DNA from: Bathynomus jamesi
Taxonomy: Eukaryota > Arthropoda > Malacostraca > Isopoda > Cirolanidae
Assembly (NCBI GenBank): GCA_023014485.1
Contig: JAJOZX010003218.1
Coordinates: 412,001 to 476,000, forward strand
Direction of reading: 5' to 3'
DNA: 64,000 nt
Positions 42,162 through 52,123 of the stretch are shown one piece after another. How positions within the stretch are numbered: the first letter of the stretch is position 1; every line of letters begins with the position of its first letter. The notes beneath the pieces are model-generated. The model was not told where the DNA came from. It did no database searches and was given only the letters and a program-made list of their open reading frames with translations. The position numbers and the translations under genes were made by a program.

Positions 42162-43214
42162 AAAATTTTAAACTTACAAAACCTTGCTCTGTGACCTTTC
42201 AAAAAACATTTAAAACATGCTGTGGACTTAGTTACCCTGTCCTTTCTCTCCTCAACATGTAAAGCCTCAGCCACCTCACATTTATATGACTTGTGGTTGC
42301 CATTGCAAAATATGCATTCTTTGATTCCCTTTAATTTATTCTCAGAGGATGCATGTAGAGCTGACACTGTACCTGGGCTATTCCTTTCTGTAGAAACTTT
42401 GGTGTTGTGCCTGCTTTTGTCCCCGTCTTTACTCTTTAACATCCCACTGTGCAAACTCAATTCCCTCTCGTCTTACTAATTCTGTGCCTAAAAGACAACA
42501 TCTGCTGAAGGGGGATGTACACATGTTCTGTAGAGTGTCCCCTACTTAATTCAAGCAAAATTGAGCTAGGCAATTTAGACTCCAGTACAGTGACCAACAT
42601 TATACCATACCTTTCCATTCCTATACCCAAGTTGTCCAGGGACCTAGTTCTAACTCCAAATTCATCGTATAACTGCCGTAACTCCTTGACACTATTGGGA
42701 TTATTAACAGGAGATATAGCTAAAAGTTCGCGGAGGTGGCTTTTAATTAAGATCTCTGGCTTGCCAAACCGTTCCTTTAATATATCCCAAGTCACATTAT
42801 AATTAGCCTCTGTTAATGCTAATCCTACTATTGTCTTTGCTGTCTCCCCTTCCAAAAGAGACTGCAAATAATTAAACTTCTCCACCGCACTTAACACTTG
42901 ACTAGAATGAACTGCTGATTGAAAACTGTCTGTCCATCCTTGCCATTCCTGAATACTCCCAGAAAATGTTTTGAGTACAAGCCTCGGTAATTGAACTGCA
43001 GATCTGTTAACCTTAACTTCACAAACACCATTTCGCTTAGAGCAACCTTTTTAGTTTCTAATATGGAAAGCTGCGCAGTCACTAAGCTTAAGTCCTCTTG
43101 CTCTATGGCAGAATCTATGGTGGCAATGATCTTTGTAATTAGACCTTTGTAGGTGCTTTTCGTTTTTTTAAACTTGTTCAATTCAGCTGCACTCATCTTC
43201 AATGCAAACAACAA
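42107..43214 (-). pseudogene. BEL-1 gag with zinc knuckles
   Basis: Starts MSAAELNKFKKTKSTYKG near 43196, with a helical N-terminal domain. After a frame break near 42900, 'VEKFNYLQSLLEGETAKTI' and 'WDILKERFGKPEILIKSHL' belong to the BEL gag domain. After another break near 42460 the nucleocapsid has 'CIFCNGNHKSYKC' and 'CFKCFLKGHRARFCK', two CCHC knuckles, the first with one fewer spacer residue than usual. It is structural, packaging the RNA. Confidence 0.83.
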
Positions 43215-44031
43215 TTGGGCTCAATGCCAAATAAGCTGAATTGGCAAAAATACTTAACCAAACTGATCAAACTCAAATTTTACTTTTTTTCAAATAAACC
43301 GAGTTGCTTGGTTGGGGTACTGACCAACCACCAGTATGGAATACCAAATTTTCCACCCAAGTACCTGGCGCACTGAAGTCTGCAACCTTCACCTACGAAT
43401 AATAAGCCAAAATTAACCAAACCAGTAAAAATGTAGGCCCAAAACAACGACAGATGAGCAGCCAAGTTTCACAATTGGGCGACCAAACTTTCTACCCTGG
43501 GACCTTAACTCAATTATGCTCAACCCGTCCAGGCCTAACTTAAGCTGCAATTTGCACAATCAGAACTTTGCTGGAAAATAGTCACTGACTCAGTCTTGGG
43601 CTAGAATCTGGTTTCGAAGAACCATGTTATTTTTTTATTTTATTGGGTTCAGAATCCCAGCTGAGCGGTGAATGGCCAAGCTCTGAAGGGTCAGTTTAAT
43701 TAATTAGTTGGTTAATATTCGTTTTAATGCTTTGTTCGTTTTCGATAAAAGGAGACATTCTATGACAATTTAACATATAAATTCATATTCAGGACACCTT
43801 GAAACCTCAGGGAAACTGATCAAAATCAAGGAAATGTAATAATTATTTTACGGAAAAAAAAAAATTTAGACGTAAAAAGCAGCCATTATAGGCCATTGAC
43901 CGAGTGTTTTCCTCTTTCCGCTGTTAAAATTTTGCCGGTCCTCGTCCTCTCCAGTTTTATGGGGAGACATCTCGTGGCAAAATTTGGAAACATAGGTCAA
44001 ATCAGCCAATTAAATCTGTTTTTTTTTTTTC
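43215..44031. other. BEL-1 5' leader and possible LTR remnant
   Basis: On the minus strand TGGTCGCCCAATTGTG (43471-43486) could be the primer site, which would place the LTR at about 43490 and beyond. With no second LTR in the window this cannot be tested. The rest has no ORF of interest. Confidence 0.35.
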
Positions 44032-44439
44032 ATGTTACCTTATCCGACCAATCAGAGACGTGCATTTCGAATCTCCAATAATGCATACTCATTCCAAAAT
44101 CCTTATTCAGTTTTGTTTTCGCTATGGTTTGTCTCGGGTGTGATTTGGATTACTTATAAAAAAGAAGACGTTGCTGAAGTTTTCTTTACCAGTCACGGTG
44201 TTTTACCTACTCGTGTTATTTGTCCGCAGCGTGGTCATGAGTGTAATTATAGAGAAGTTGCTGACCAATATTATTGCAGAAGATTGACTAGGGACGAGTG
44301 CGGCAGAAAAAAAAAGTGTTCCTTCTCTGTTTCCCGTCGAAAGGGCACGTGGGTTGACAAATCCCACCTCAAACTGTGGCAAAACTTATTGTATGTTGGG
44401 TTATTCTTGACAAAGCGTTCGACACAGCTAGATGCATAG
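44032..44439 (+). pseudogene. Second ISXO2/Merlin-like transposase fragment
   Basis: From about 44165: 'DVAEVFFTSHGVLPTRVICP', 'HECNYREV', 'RRLTRDECGRKKKCSFSVSR', then 'KGTWVDKSHLKLWQNLL'. This is the same zinc-ribbon start as at 39669-39908 but extends further towards the core. The second CxxC is altered ('CPQRGHEC'), and the frame ends at 44439 with 'FLTKRSTQLDA'. A few more family-like words follow in other frames to about 44560. No ends of this element were found. Confidence 0.6.
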
Positions 44440-44636
44440 CTCTATTTAGCGTTGGCTTCCGAGAGTGCGGTTAATTGGAGGAGTTTTTGCTTTGACATCT
44501 GTGAGCATTGGCTAGGCCAACAAGTTCAAATTGGTGGGCCTGGCGAAATCGTCTATTTATTCCTGTTGGGCGCCCCTGATTTGTACAAACATCCCAACAC
44601 TGCTATTTAAGGTAAGAAATTGCGAAAAAACGCGGG

Positions 44637-44661
44637 TTAGGTTAGGTTAAGTTAGGTTAGG
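44637..44661 (+). repeat. TTAGG x5 (one unit TTAAG)
   Basis: TTAGG, TTAGG, TTAAG, TTAGG, TTAGG in a row, ending at the start of the foldback. It is the arthropod telomere unit, in interstitial position. Confidence 0.75.
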
Positions 44662-44860
44662 TCTGAACCAAAACACATTTTTCTGGTGTTTTTTGGTGTG
44701 ATTTGTTCAAATCACTACTTCGTTTGTTTGGGAAATGAGCCGTTTTTGAGAAATTTTCAATTTTAAAATTTCTCAAAAACATCTCATTTCCCAAAGAAAC
44801 GAAGTTCACATTTGAACAAATCACACTAAAAAACACCAGAAAAATGTGTTTTGGTTCAGA
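44662..44860. repeat. 199-bp foldback (near-perfect palindrome)
   Basis: The left arm from TCTGAACCAAAACACATT is mirrored by the right arm ending AATGTGTTTTGGTTCAGA. The arms are about 95 bp with around nine mismatches and almost no loop (centre near 44762). It could extrude as a cruciform or give a hairpin RNA. No flanking duplication was identified. Confidence 0.9.
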
Positions 44861-45370
44861 AAGGAGAAAAAGCACTAAAACGAATAATTACCAATTAGTT
44901 TTGTAAAAATTGGTTGTTGCCAATGTACAGGCAGTTTTTACACAGTGGAGCCACCTCGATGGGCCGAAGTGGCCCCTAGTGTGCCCACTATAAAAATTCC
45001 TTATGTTCTTAACCTACAGCCCAAGTTAAGCTAGACTAAAAACTTACGGACTTGGAGGTCCTATTAGGTCCTAACTCAGGGTTGCTGACTCGATGTAGGT
45101 CTACCTTAGGCCTCAGTTGCATAAAATTAGGATAAAAAACAAAGGGGCGCTATTTATGGTCTTTCTAAACCTTGCAACAACAACAACAACACAACCTACA
45201 CCATTGCACGATGCAACAATCTTGTACCTAAACAACCAAACTGAATCGCAAGAGAGCTCTCTATAAGGCTAGAGAATATTCATTATTATTGATTAGTGTT
45301 TTCATGTTGATGCCTTTATTTTTCTTGTATGTGCAAGGTTGCCAAATACTTTTCAAGAAAAGTAGCGAAA
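44861..45370. other. Unassigned DNA with a short AAC repeat
   Basis: (CAA)n-like run at 45175-45195. No ORF or other structure. Confidence 0.4.
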
Positions 45371-45835
45371 TAGAATATATTTTTAGTTTTTCAAATTTTT
45401 TTAAAACATTTAATTTTTAAATTTTTAAATTTTTTTAAAACATTTAATTTTTAATTTTTTACTTTTTTTTAAAACTTAATTTTTAATTTTTAAAAATTTT
45501 TTAAAACATTTAATTTTTAATTTTTTTAATTTTTTTAAAACATTTTATTTTTAATTTTTTAAATTTTTTTAAAACATTTAATTTTTAATTCTTTTAATTT
45601 TTTTAAAACATTTTTAATTTTTTTAATTTTTTTAAAACATTTAATTTTTAATTTTTTAATTTTTTTAAAACATTTATTAATTTTTAATTTTTTTAAAACA
45701 TTTATTAATTTTTTTTTTTTTTAAACATTTAATAATTTTCAATTTTTTTAAAACATTAATTTTTAATTTTTTAAAACATTTATTAGTTTTTAATTTTTTT
45801 AAAACATTTATTTATTTTTAATTTTTTAATTTTCA
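45371..45835. repeat. AT-rich minisatellite, unit about 30-38 bp
   Basis: Irregular copies of TTTTTTAAAACATTTAATTT-type sequence, around fourteen of them, with variable T-run lengths. Confidence 0.85.
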
Positions 45836-45990
45836 ACATTCATTCACTTACTATCAACATTCATTCACTTACTCTCAACATTCATTCATTCACTTACTCT
45901 CAACATTCACTCACTCTCAACATTCATTCACTCACTTACTTCAACATTCATTCACTTACTCTCAACATTCATTCACTTACTTTTAATATT
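45836..45990. repeat. Minisatellite, unit CATTCATTCACTTACTCTCAA
   Basis: About seven imperfect copies of a roughly 21-bp unit, varying by CATT insertions. Confidence 0.88.
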
Positions 45991-45999
45991 CATATTTAT

Positions 46000-46044
46000 T
46001 TTTATATATAAATATATATACAGTATAAATATATATATATAAAA

Positions 46045-46077
<33 letters not shown>

Positions 46078-46090
46078 AATATATAAATAT

Positions 46091-46149
<59 letters not shown>

Positions 46150-46171
46150 TATATGTATATATATAAATATA
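46000..46171. repeat. AT microsatellite
   Basis: (ATAT)n with ATAA interruptions. ORFs reading IYIYIY here are artefacts. Confidence 0.9.
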
Positions 46172-46397
46172 GGGTGAACCAAATGTAGGTGAACAGTAAA
46201 TGATAACGTTTATTTTGAGAATACATATTTAATTTTTTTGTATACTACAGTATAATACAAAATAAAATTTAAATAAATTTAGTTATAATATTTAATATAA
46301 TATAACACAAACACCATAGTTATAATGAACACCATAGTTATAATATAATATAACACAAACCGTATTCAACCTACTGTCCACCTACTTTTGGTTCACC

Positions 46398-46400
<3 letters not shown>
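46172..46400. mobile_element. Small mariner-type MITE, 229 bp
   Basis: Inverted ends GGGTGAACCAAATGTAGGTG and, from the right, CGGTGAACCAAAAGTAGGTG. TA flanks it on both sides inside the microsatellite. An internal direct repeat of AACACCATAGTTATAAT lies near 46310. Confidence 0.75.
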
Positions 46401-46442
<42 letters not shown>

Positions 46443-46484
46443 TATATATATATAAATATATATAAATATAAATATATATATATA

Positions 46485-46518
<34 letters not shown>

Positions 46519-46546
46519 ATATATATATAATATATATATATATATA
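46401..46546. repeat. AT microsatellite bordering the tandem array
   Basis: (AT)n with AAAT interruptions, running right up to the first base of the 5.6-kb array. Confidence 0.9.
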
Positions 46547-48300
46547 TGTAAAAAATGAACAATGAATAATCCATATTCATTTTTACATAAGAACCAAAAT
46601 CGCTTAACGCGAGTTTGGATAATAATTTTACTTATAGCTTCCTATTTTTGTTCGTGTCACAACCCTACGATCTACCATATCTATGGTTTAGTCGTATCCA
46701 TTTTCCATTTGTTATAGAAGTTATTATAATTAATTATGATTGTCTTGCATCTCACCCTCGACCCTAGATTATGCATACACATTGCATATAACAGGATTGG
46801 AAACCGTAGTTGTACTTCTTAGTCATTACTACCCACTCTTTGTCTCTAATTCGTTCTTGTAAATCTTCCTAATAATGATTTGTACTATACGTACAAATTC
46901 AATAACTATGACGTCACATTTTCCCGTCATTAATTTCCCTTCATCATATATCTAGTATTCAATGTATGAAAATTCTTTATCATCATCATAATAAAAACTG
47001 TACACTCCATAGAAGTCATTATTTATATGTTATGTAGTATAAATATAACTATTATTCAACCATATACCCCGCCCCCATACGTCCATATCTTATCTTGATC
47101 ATTATCGTATGTCAATTTTATTAAATATTCATTTTTTTCTCATGAAATGCAAAACTTCATGCCTTCGTTCGAAAACGAAAAAATACGTTCTCGTATTATT
47201 TTTTTTCATTTTTATTTTATATTTTTAAGTGCGTTCACCCCTCAAGATATTCATAAATGCTTAGTAAGTTATCAAATTCCGCTCACTACGAAAGAATCGA
47301 ACGCTTCTAAGATAAATACCTCCGTTCGCTCTGATTTCAAATTTATAACATATTATAACATATTATTTCGTAAATAAATTATCTCGTATGTGCTCATGTA
47401 CTTGTGTTGTACTAATAACCATCTAGTATAACCATCTAGTATAACCATATATTATAACCATATATTATAACCATATATAATAACCATATATAAATATATA
47501 AAAATACTGTAAGAATGGTAAACGACGTAATGTACTTCAATGAAACTATAATTAAATGTAATGATTTAATTTATAATGTAAGAATGTACTTTAATAGAAC
47601 TGTAATGGACAATCATAAGCGAATGTGAAGTAATCCATAATTGTAATCGTAATTGTAATGAACCAAAATTAATACGTACTCAGTCGTGTACTTAATTTGT
47701 ACTTATGTGTACTATTACGAAATGATATCGCCTTCAGAAATGAAGATTCGGCAAAAATATACGATTAGTTTTTATTTTTATTTTTTTATATTTTATTTGG
47801 AATCTTTCAAACATCTGATCATGTGTTTAAAAGGGGGGAACTTAACCTTCAACTTCCGTCCCCCAACATTTAGGTTTATATTATACATTTATTTGTAAAA
47901 TTACGACACCTCATTAAGTCACTTCATCAAGTCACTTCATTATAGCACTTCATTACGAGCCTCCCTTGTTAGCAGCCTCGCTGCGGGGAGGGGGCAGAGG
48001 CCCTTGCCTCCTTAATATTTTTAGATTCCGGCCTGAGCCATGGTCGAAAGAGGTCGAACCTCTACCCCTGTAAATTCAGAGCACTACCTGTATATTTTGA
48101 GAAGTAAACCACAGTAAAAGAAGTTTTTTTATCTTTTCCTTCGAGCCTTGTTCTCTTCAGGAATTTAGTCAGTTAAATCGATAAGTTTAGTACCAAGAGA
48201 AAGTATCAGAGTATTATAGCAAGAGAAGAATTAATAATCGTCGACCCATAAAGCGAGAGAAAGAGACAACCCAAGCACCAAAGAAGATATTGGCATAACA
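46547..48300 (+). repeat. Putative LTR of unit 1
   Basis: From TGTAAAAAATG to GGCATAACA, just before GTCTGGCGAG. A second GATAACA|GTCTGGCGAC lies at 48440-48452, so the end may be 48445. The first 40 bases are a palindrome (TGTAAAAAATGAA..TTCATTTTTACA). A TATA-like TATAAATATAA is near 47039. Equivalent segments are 52124-53894 and 57703-60420 (the latter with an insertion). Confidence 0.5.
47411..47495. repeat. CCATCTAGTATAA / CCATATATTATAA short tandem repeat
   Basis: Units of about 13 bp. Equivalents at 52991-53090 and 59502-59615 have different copy numbers. Confidence 0.85.
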
Positions 48301-48466
48301 GTCTGGCGAGTCTGCAGCCAAGAGTTTAACAAGAGGCGGCAGAAAAGAATTAGAATGTTATAGAAGAAATATCCTTTGCTTGCCTCCTAACTAGAACCCC
48401 CGTCGATCCGAACCACCCCAGGGCCATAGACGAAGGAGGATAACAGTCTGGCGACCCTGCCCCAGG
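48301..48466 (+). promoter_or_regulatory. Two primer-binding-site-like sequences
   Basis: ATAACAGTCTGGCGA occurs at 48295 and again at 48440. The second continues CCCTGCCCCAGGATAAG, close to the TGGCGACCGTGACAGGA primer sites of some Gypsy-type elements (recalled). It could mark the true LTR end, with the first an internal duplicate, or the reverse. Confidence 0.45.
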
Positions 48467-48471
48467 ATAAG

Positions 48472-48612
48472 AAAAAGATTTTAAGAAACAGATTTTAAGA
48501 AGATTTTAAGAAGAAGATTTTATGAGGAAGATTTTAACAAGAAGATTTTAACAAGAAGATTTTAAGAAGATTTTAACAAGAAGATTTTAACAAGAAGATT
48601 TTAACAAGAGGC
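48472..48612. repeat. AAGATTTTAACAAG tandem repeat
   Basis: About ten units of 11-14 bp. Equivalents at 54066-54204 and 60596-60748 differ in unit number and order. Confidence 0.88.
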
Positions 48613-48959
48613 CACTCTTTGGCCAGGATAGAAATTACCCTGCATCAGGATAAAACCAGTTGACCGGCGTGTCACGACTTCCAGTTCGTAACATCCACCC
48701 TTGAACCGGTGTGTTACGACTCCAAGTTCTCCACGCCTAGTTTTCATCCAAGAAGAAGTAGCCAGCAAGACGTCTTCAGGACACGTCTCAAGGATTTCGC
48801 CATAGAAAATTTTGTTAAGTACAGAGTTTGTTTTTTTAAAGAAATTTATAAACACTTGAAAAGTCAGCATTATTAACAGTTAATATTTAGTATGGAGTCA
48901 GAATTTACAAGAAACACAGTGAACACTTCAGACACTAGTGATACATTTTTCTTAGTGAA

Positions 48960-49060
48960 ACAGTAATTGTAACAGAGAGTTAATTGTAACAGAGAGTTAA
49001 TTGTAACAGATAGTTAATTTCAAGAGAGTTAATTTCAGAGAGTTAATTTCAGTTATTTTC
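48960..49060. repeat. GAGTTAATTGTAACAGA tandem repeat
   Basis: About five imperfect units of 13-17 bp, with TTTCA variants at the end. Unit 1 has one more base group than units 2 and 3. Confidence 0.75.
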
Positions 49061-49224
49061 ACTATTATATTCAGTATAGAATAATTTTATTTTATGTACC
49101 TTCCCGTACATTAGAGTGAAATGTTGTTTACATTTTTTATTTTTGTTTGCAAATTTTTTCAAATTATTGAATTGAATTGACTTGCAAATTAAGAGAGAGT
49201 GTTTATAGAGAGTTTATAGATTTA

Positions 49225-49580
49225 GAGAGATACTTGAAGTCATTTTTTTGAAGTCATTTTTTTGAAGTCATTTTTGAAGTCAGTTTTTGAAGTCAGAAGG
49301 TTGCACCAAGAGGGTCAACCAAAACAGAGGTTAATCGTCTCCACTTGATAGAGATCAAGTGCAGTCATTTTCCATTTTCAGTTAATTTCAAGTCAGATAG
49401 TTTCAGAATACTTGACAAGCGTTCAAGTCAGATAGTTTCAGAATACTTGACAAGCGTTCAAGTTAGACAGTTTAAGTTTCAAGATACTTGACAAGCGTTC
49501 AAGTTAGACAGTTTCAAGATACTACTTGATAAGAGTTCAAGTTAGTTTCAGAATACTTGATAAGAGGTCAAGTCAGAAGG
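49225..49580. repeat. GAAGTCATTTTTTT and TTCAAGTCAGATAGTTTCAG repeats
   Basis: First five GAAGTCA[TG]TTTT units, then four copies of a roughly 35-bp unit with ATACTTGACAAGCGTTCAAG. 'AGGTTGC[AG]CCAAGA' occurs twice (about 49298 and 49577). Confidence 0.8.
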
Positions 49581-49654
49581 TTGCGCCAAGACGGACAACC
49601 GCCCCAGAGATTTATAGAAATACTTGATAGAGTTCAAGTCAGACAGTTTTAATT

Positions 49655-49812
49655 GAAGTCAGAGTTTTATTTGAAGTCAGAGTTTTATTCCAAGTCAGAG
49701 AGTTTTATTCCAAGTCAGAGAGTTTTATTTCAAGTCAGAGAGTTTTATTCCAAGTCAGAGAGTTTTATTCCAAGTCAGAGAGTTTTATTCCAAGTCAGAG
49801 TTTAAGTCCCAA
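49655..49812. repeat. GTCAGAGAGTTTTATTCCAA tandem repeat
   Basis: Seven to eight units of 20-21 bp. Equivalents at 55248-55400 and 61796-61945. Confidence 0.9.
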
Positions 49813-50052
49813 GTCATTTCAATGCAGTCAATTGAATTCAACCTTTTCTTTGTAATTTAAGAGAATTTAATTTAAGAAAATTTAAGTTAAGAATTTAATT
49901 CAACCTTTTTTTTGTTGTAAAAGTGAATTTAATTGAACCAGAATTTACCGGTTTGTGTCTTTAGTTTAACCTTTTTTCTTGTTTGTTAGAAGGAAATTGA
50001 CCGATTTGTCTTTTCTTTTCATGCCATTGTTGCGTATATAAATATAGGTAAA

Positions 50053-50238
50053 ATGACAAATTTTATTGTTTGTAACAAAACCGTTTTTACAAAGGTTGTA
50101 ACGATTTTGGTAATTATTGTAATGTATATGAGGAACATGCCGTCCCTCCGTTTTGTTTCAACTCTTTTAATTTTTGTTCTAAGTAGTGTGACAAGCAATC
50201 TTTTTTTTAAAGAGCAAAGTGCTCACGAAAAGATGTAA
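50053..50238 (+). CDS. Short ORF conserved in units 1 and 3, function unknown
   Basis: 61 codons (MTNFIVCNKTVFTKVV..), with a hydrophobic stretch at residues 13-26 and another near 33-48. It is identical at 62194-62379 in unit 3; in unit 2 single-base deletions break it. Identity may simply reflect recent duplication of the whole unit, so coding is unproven. Confidence 0.2.
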   Translation: MTNFIVCNKTVFTKVVTILVIIVMYMRNMPSLRFVSTLLIFVLSSVTSNLFFKEQSAHEKM

Positions 50239-51239
50239 TTGTCAATTTCAGACTTATACCCCCGCTTAGTCACTCAATTCCCCGAATGTCGTACTCCAAA
50301 CTTTGTCTTTTTATTTTATTTTATTTTAACACCCCCAACCCCAGTTGAACTGTGTCAACCAGAGAAATGGTTCATCCATGGTTAATTCCTCTTTGGTACG
50401 ATGGAACATAACCTCAATTTAGGTTGTGTTTTTTTATATTACAGTATATGTTTAGTTCATTATAGTTTATAATTGATTTCTATTCTTAACTTTTATATTT
50501 TTTATATTTTTTTTATTCGATGAATACTGAGTAATTGTGTTGGTCGAATTTAATTAATTGTGTCAAAATATCAAATAATTCAAATTCTATCAACATTTAA
50601 CGAAAGTATGATTTTTCTACTTAACATGCAAAAATTATTAAACCTTTTTAATATTTTTTTATTATATAAAAATAATTTTTAATGTAAAATTTACCTGAGA
50701 TTATTAAAAGAAAAGTTTGTTCGAAATGCTTTCCTTCCATTTCAATAACTTTTTTATTCTTGGCCGAAACTCATCTAAGGTTCGATTTACTTTTATTTTT
50801 AAGAGTATTATAAAATTATATTTAGCTCATTAAAATGCATAATTGATTTATATTTTTAATTTGTATTTTTAATTTTCTTTTGTTCAATTAATCGTGAGTA
50901 ACTGTCCTTAAATTGTTATTGTACCATTTGTAAGGTATCAAACGAAAATTATAGTCAAATTGACATACTACTACAGTATATGGCTATGAATTTTAGTAGT
51001 CGAATTTAATTGTGTCGAAATTCAATTTTAAAACCGTGAGATTTACTTTCATTAATTGTAGGTTCCTCTAAGTTCGTTTTTTTAATTACCTTATACGTGT
51101 AACTGATTATGTAAAATCTATAATCCCAATTGAATTTTATTACTTTTGACACATATTCCCTCCAGTCACTTTTGCATTAAAACTCGTATGCAAACATCAT
51201 CATTATAATACATCATAATTATTGCTTACTATATATAAA

Positions 51240-51715
51240 TTCTCGCTCATGCATTTATTCAGTTAATTTAACAATCCTCTCAGCTAATCTGTCTTTCGAA
51301 ATTATAAGATACACACCTTGTACCCAATAAACATAAATACACATTTGACCACAGGTCTATACATCATCCACTACGTAATTCGATTTGTACCTACAACAGT
51401 CAATAAAAACGCATGTATGCACACTATATACTATATATACAAACCTTATGCTAAAATCATTGGATATCACAATAAAACTATTTCATTACGTGTAAGTGCA
51501 AACTATGCTATTTAGTCTTAATCATTTTTGCTTTCTAATATATCTTGCTCATGCATTTATTCAGTTAATTGAACAATCCTCTCAACTAATCTGTCCCTCG
51601 AAATTGTAAGATACACACTTTGTACCTAGTACACAAAAATACACACTAGACCACAGGACTATACATCATCCATTACGTAATTCTATTTTTACCTACAATA
51701 GTCAATAAAAATTAG
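51240..51715. repeat. Internal direct duplication, about 175 bp, with spacer
   Basis: 51240-51412 (CTCATGCATTTATTCAGTTA.. to ..AGTCAATAAAAA) recurs at 51546-51712 with about 85-90% similarity. It is present in every unit (for example 56830-56998 and 57129-57295). Confidence 0.8.
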
Positions 51716-52123
51716 TTTACAGATTGTACGATTTACAGTTTTCCCTTTTATCTGCTATTCATTTTGTATGTAATTCTTCCCACAAAAAAAAAAAAAAAAA
51801 AATTTTAAAATTTAACAATATCATTCTTTGTCTAACTTCATTGTTTGACTAAGTTAACGTATTAATCCTTTTATTCTTTTTACACAAAATTAAAGTATTA
51901 ATCTTTGAATTTTTTTTATATTTTGTAAGCAAGTGTCATTTTAAAAATTTGATTACTCTGCATTGTACTCAACCACGCGAAATCGTTCTGTATAAAATTT
52001 GTATTGTAAAGAAAAATTCGTCATCTAACTTGAATTAGTTAGGATGTTATTCTCTTAATTCTATTGTATTAATTGTACCCTATTAGATTATTGTATAAAT
52101 ATCATTTTTAAAGGGGAGAGTAA

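Larger units (their letters stand above)
24441..43214 (-). mobile_element. BEL/Pao retrotransposon BEL-1 (outer), split and 3'-truncated
   Basis: The minus-strand order from right to left is gag (43214-42457), CCHC, protease, RT, RNase H, then after the BEL-2 insertion the integrase start (25079-24441). Integrase is cut within its core and no 3' LTR follows, so the element is truncated at the Polinton border. Insertions within it are BEL-2 (25080-38764, including one target repeat) and a Merlin-like element (39335-40092). Confidence 0.8.
46547..52123 (+). mobile_element. Tandem unit 1: LTR-retrotransposon derivative without coding genes, 5577 bp
   Basis: Begins TGTAAAAAATGAAC directly after a microsatellite and ends with the purine run AAAGGGGAGAGTAA, followed at once by the next TGTAAAAAATG. 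A TG start, a polypurine tract in front of the next TG, and primer-site-like CTGGCGAC.CTGCC.CAGGA inside point to LTR plus internal domain of a large non-autonomous element. No gag or pol similarity exists in any frame. Units 2 and 3 match it closely end to end. Confidence 0.7.

Noticed and set aside
45973..46580. ORFs reading IYIYIY in the AT microsatellites (also 12711-12911, 18340-18752)
   Set aside because: They are translations of (AT)n and carry no coding information.
47686..47898. 70-codon plus ORF in the tandem units (MYLICTYVYYY..), also 53282 and 59806
   Set aside because: Length changes with T-run length between units and composition is that of AT-rich DNA.
48472..49812. Direct repeats that might be read as a CRISPR-like array
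   Set aside because: Units are contiguous or nearly so, with no unique spacers of even length; these are minisatellites in a eukaryotic element.
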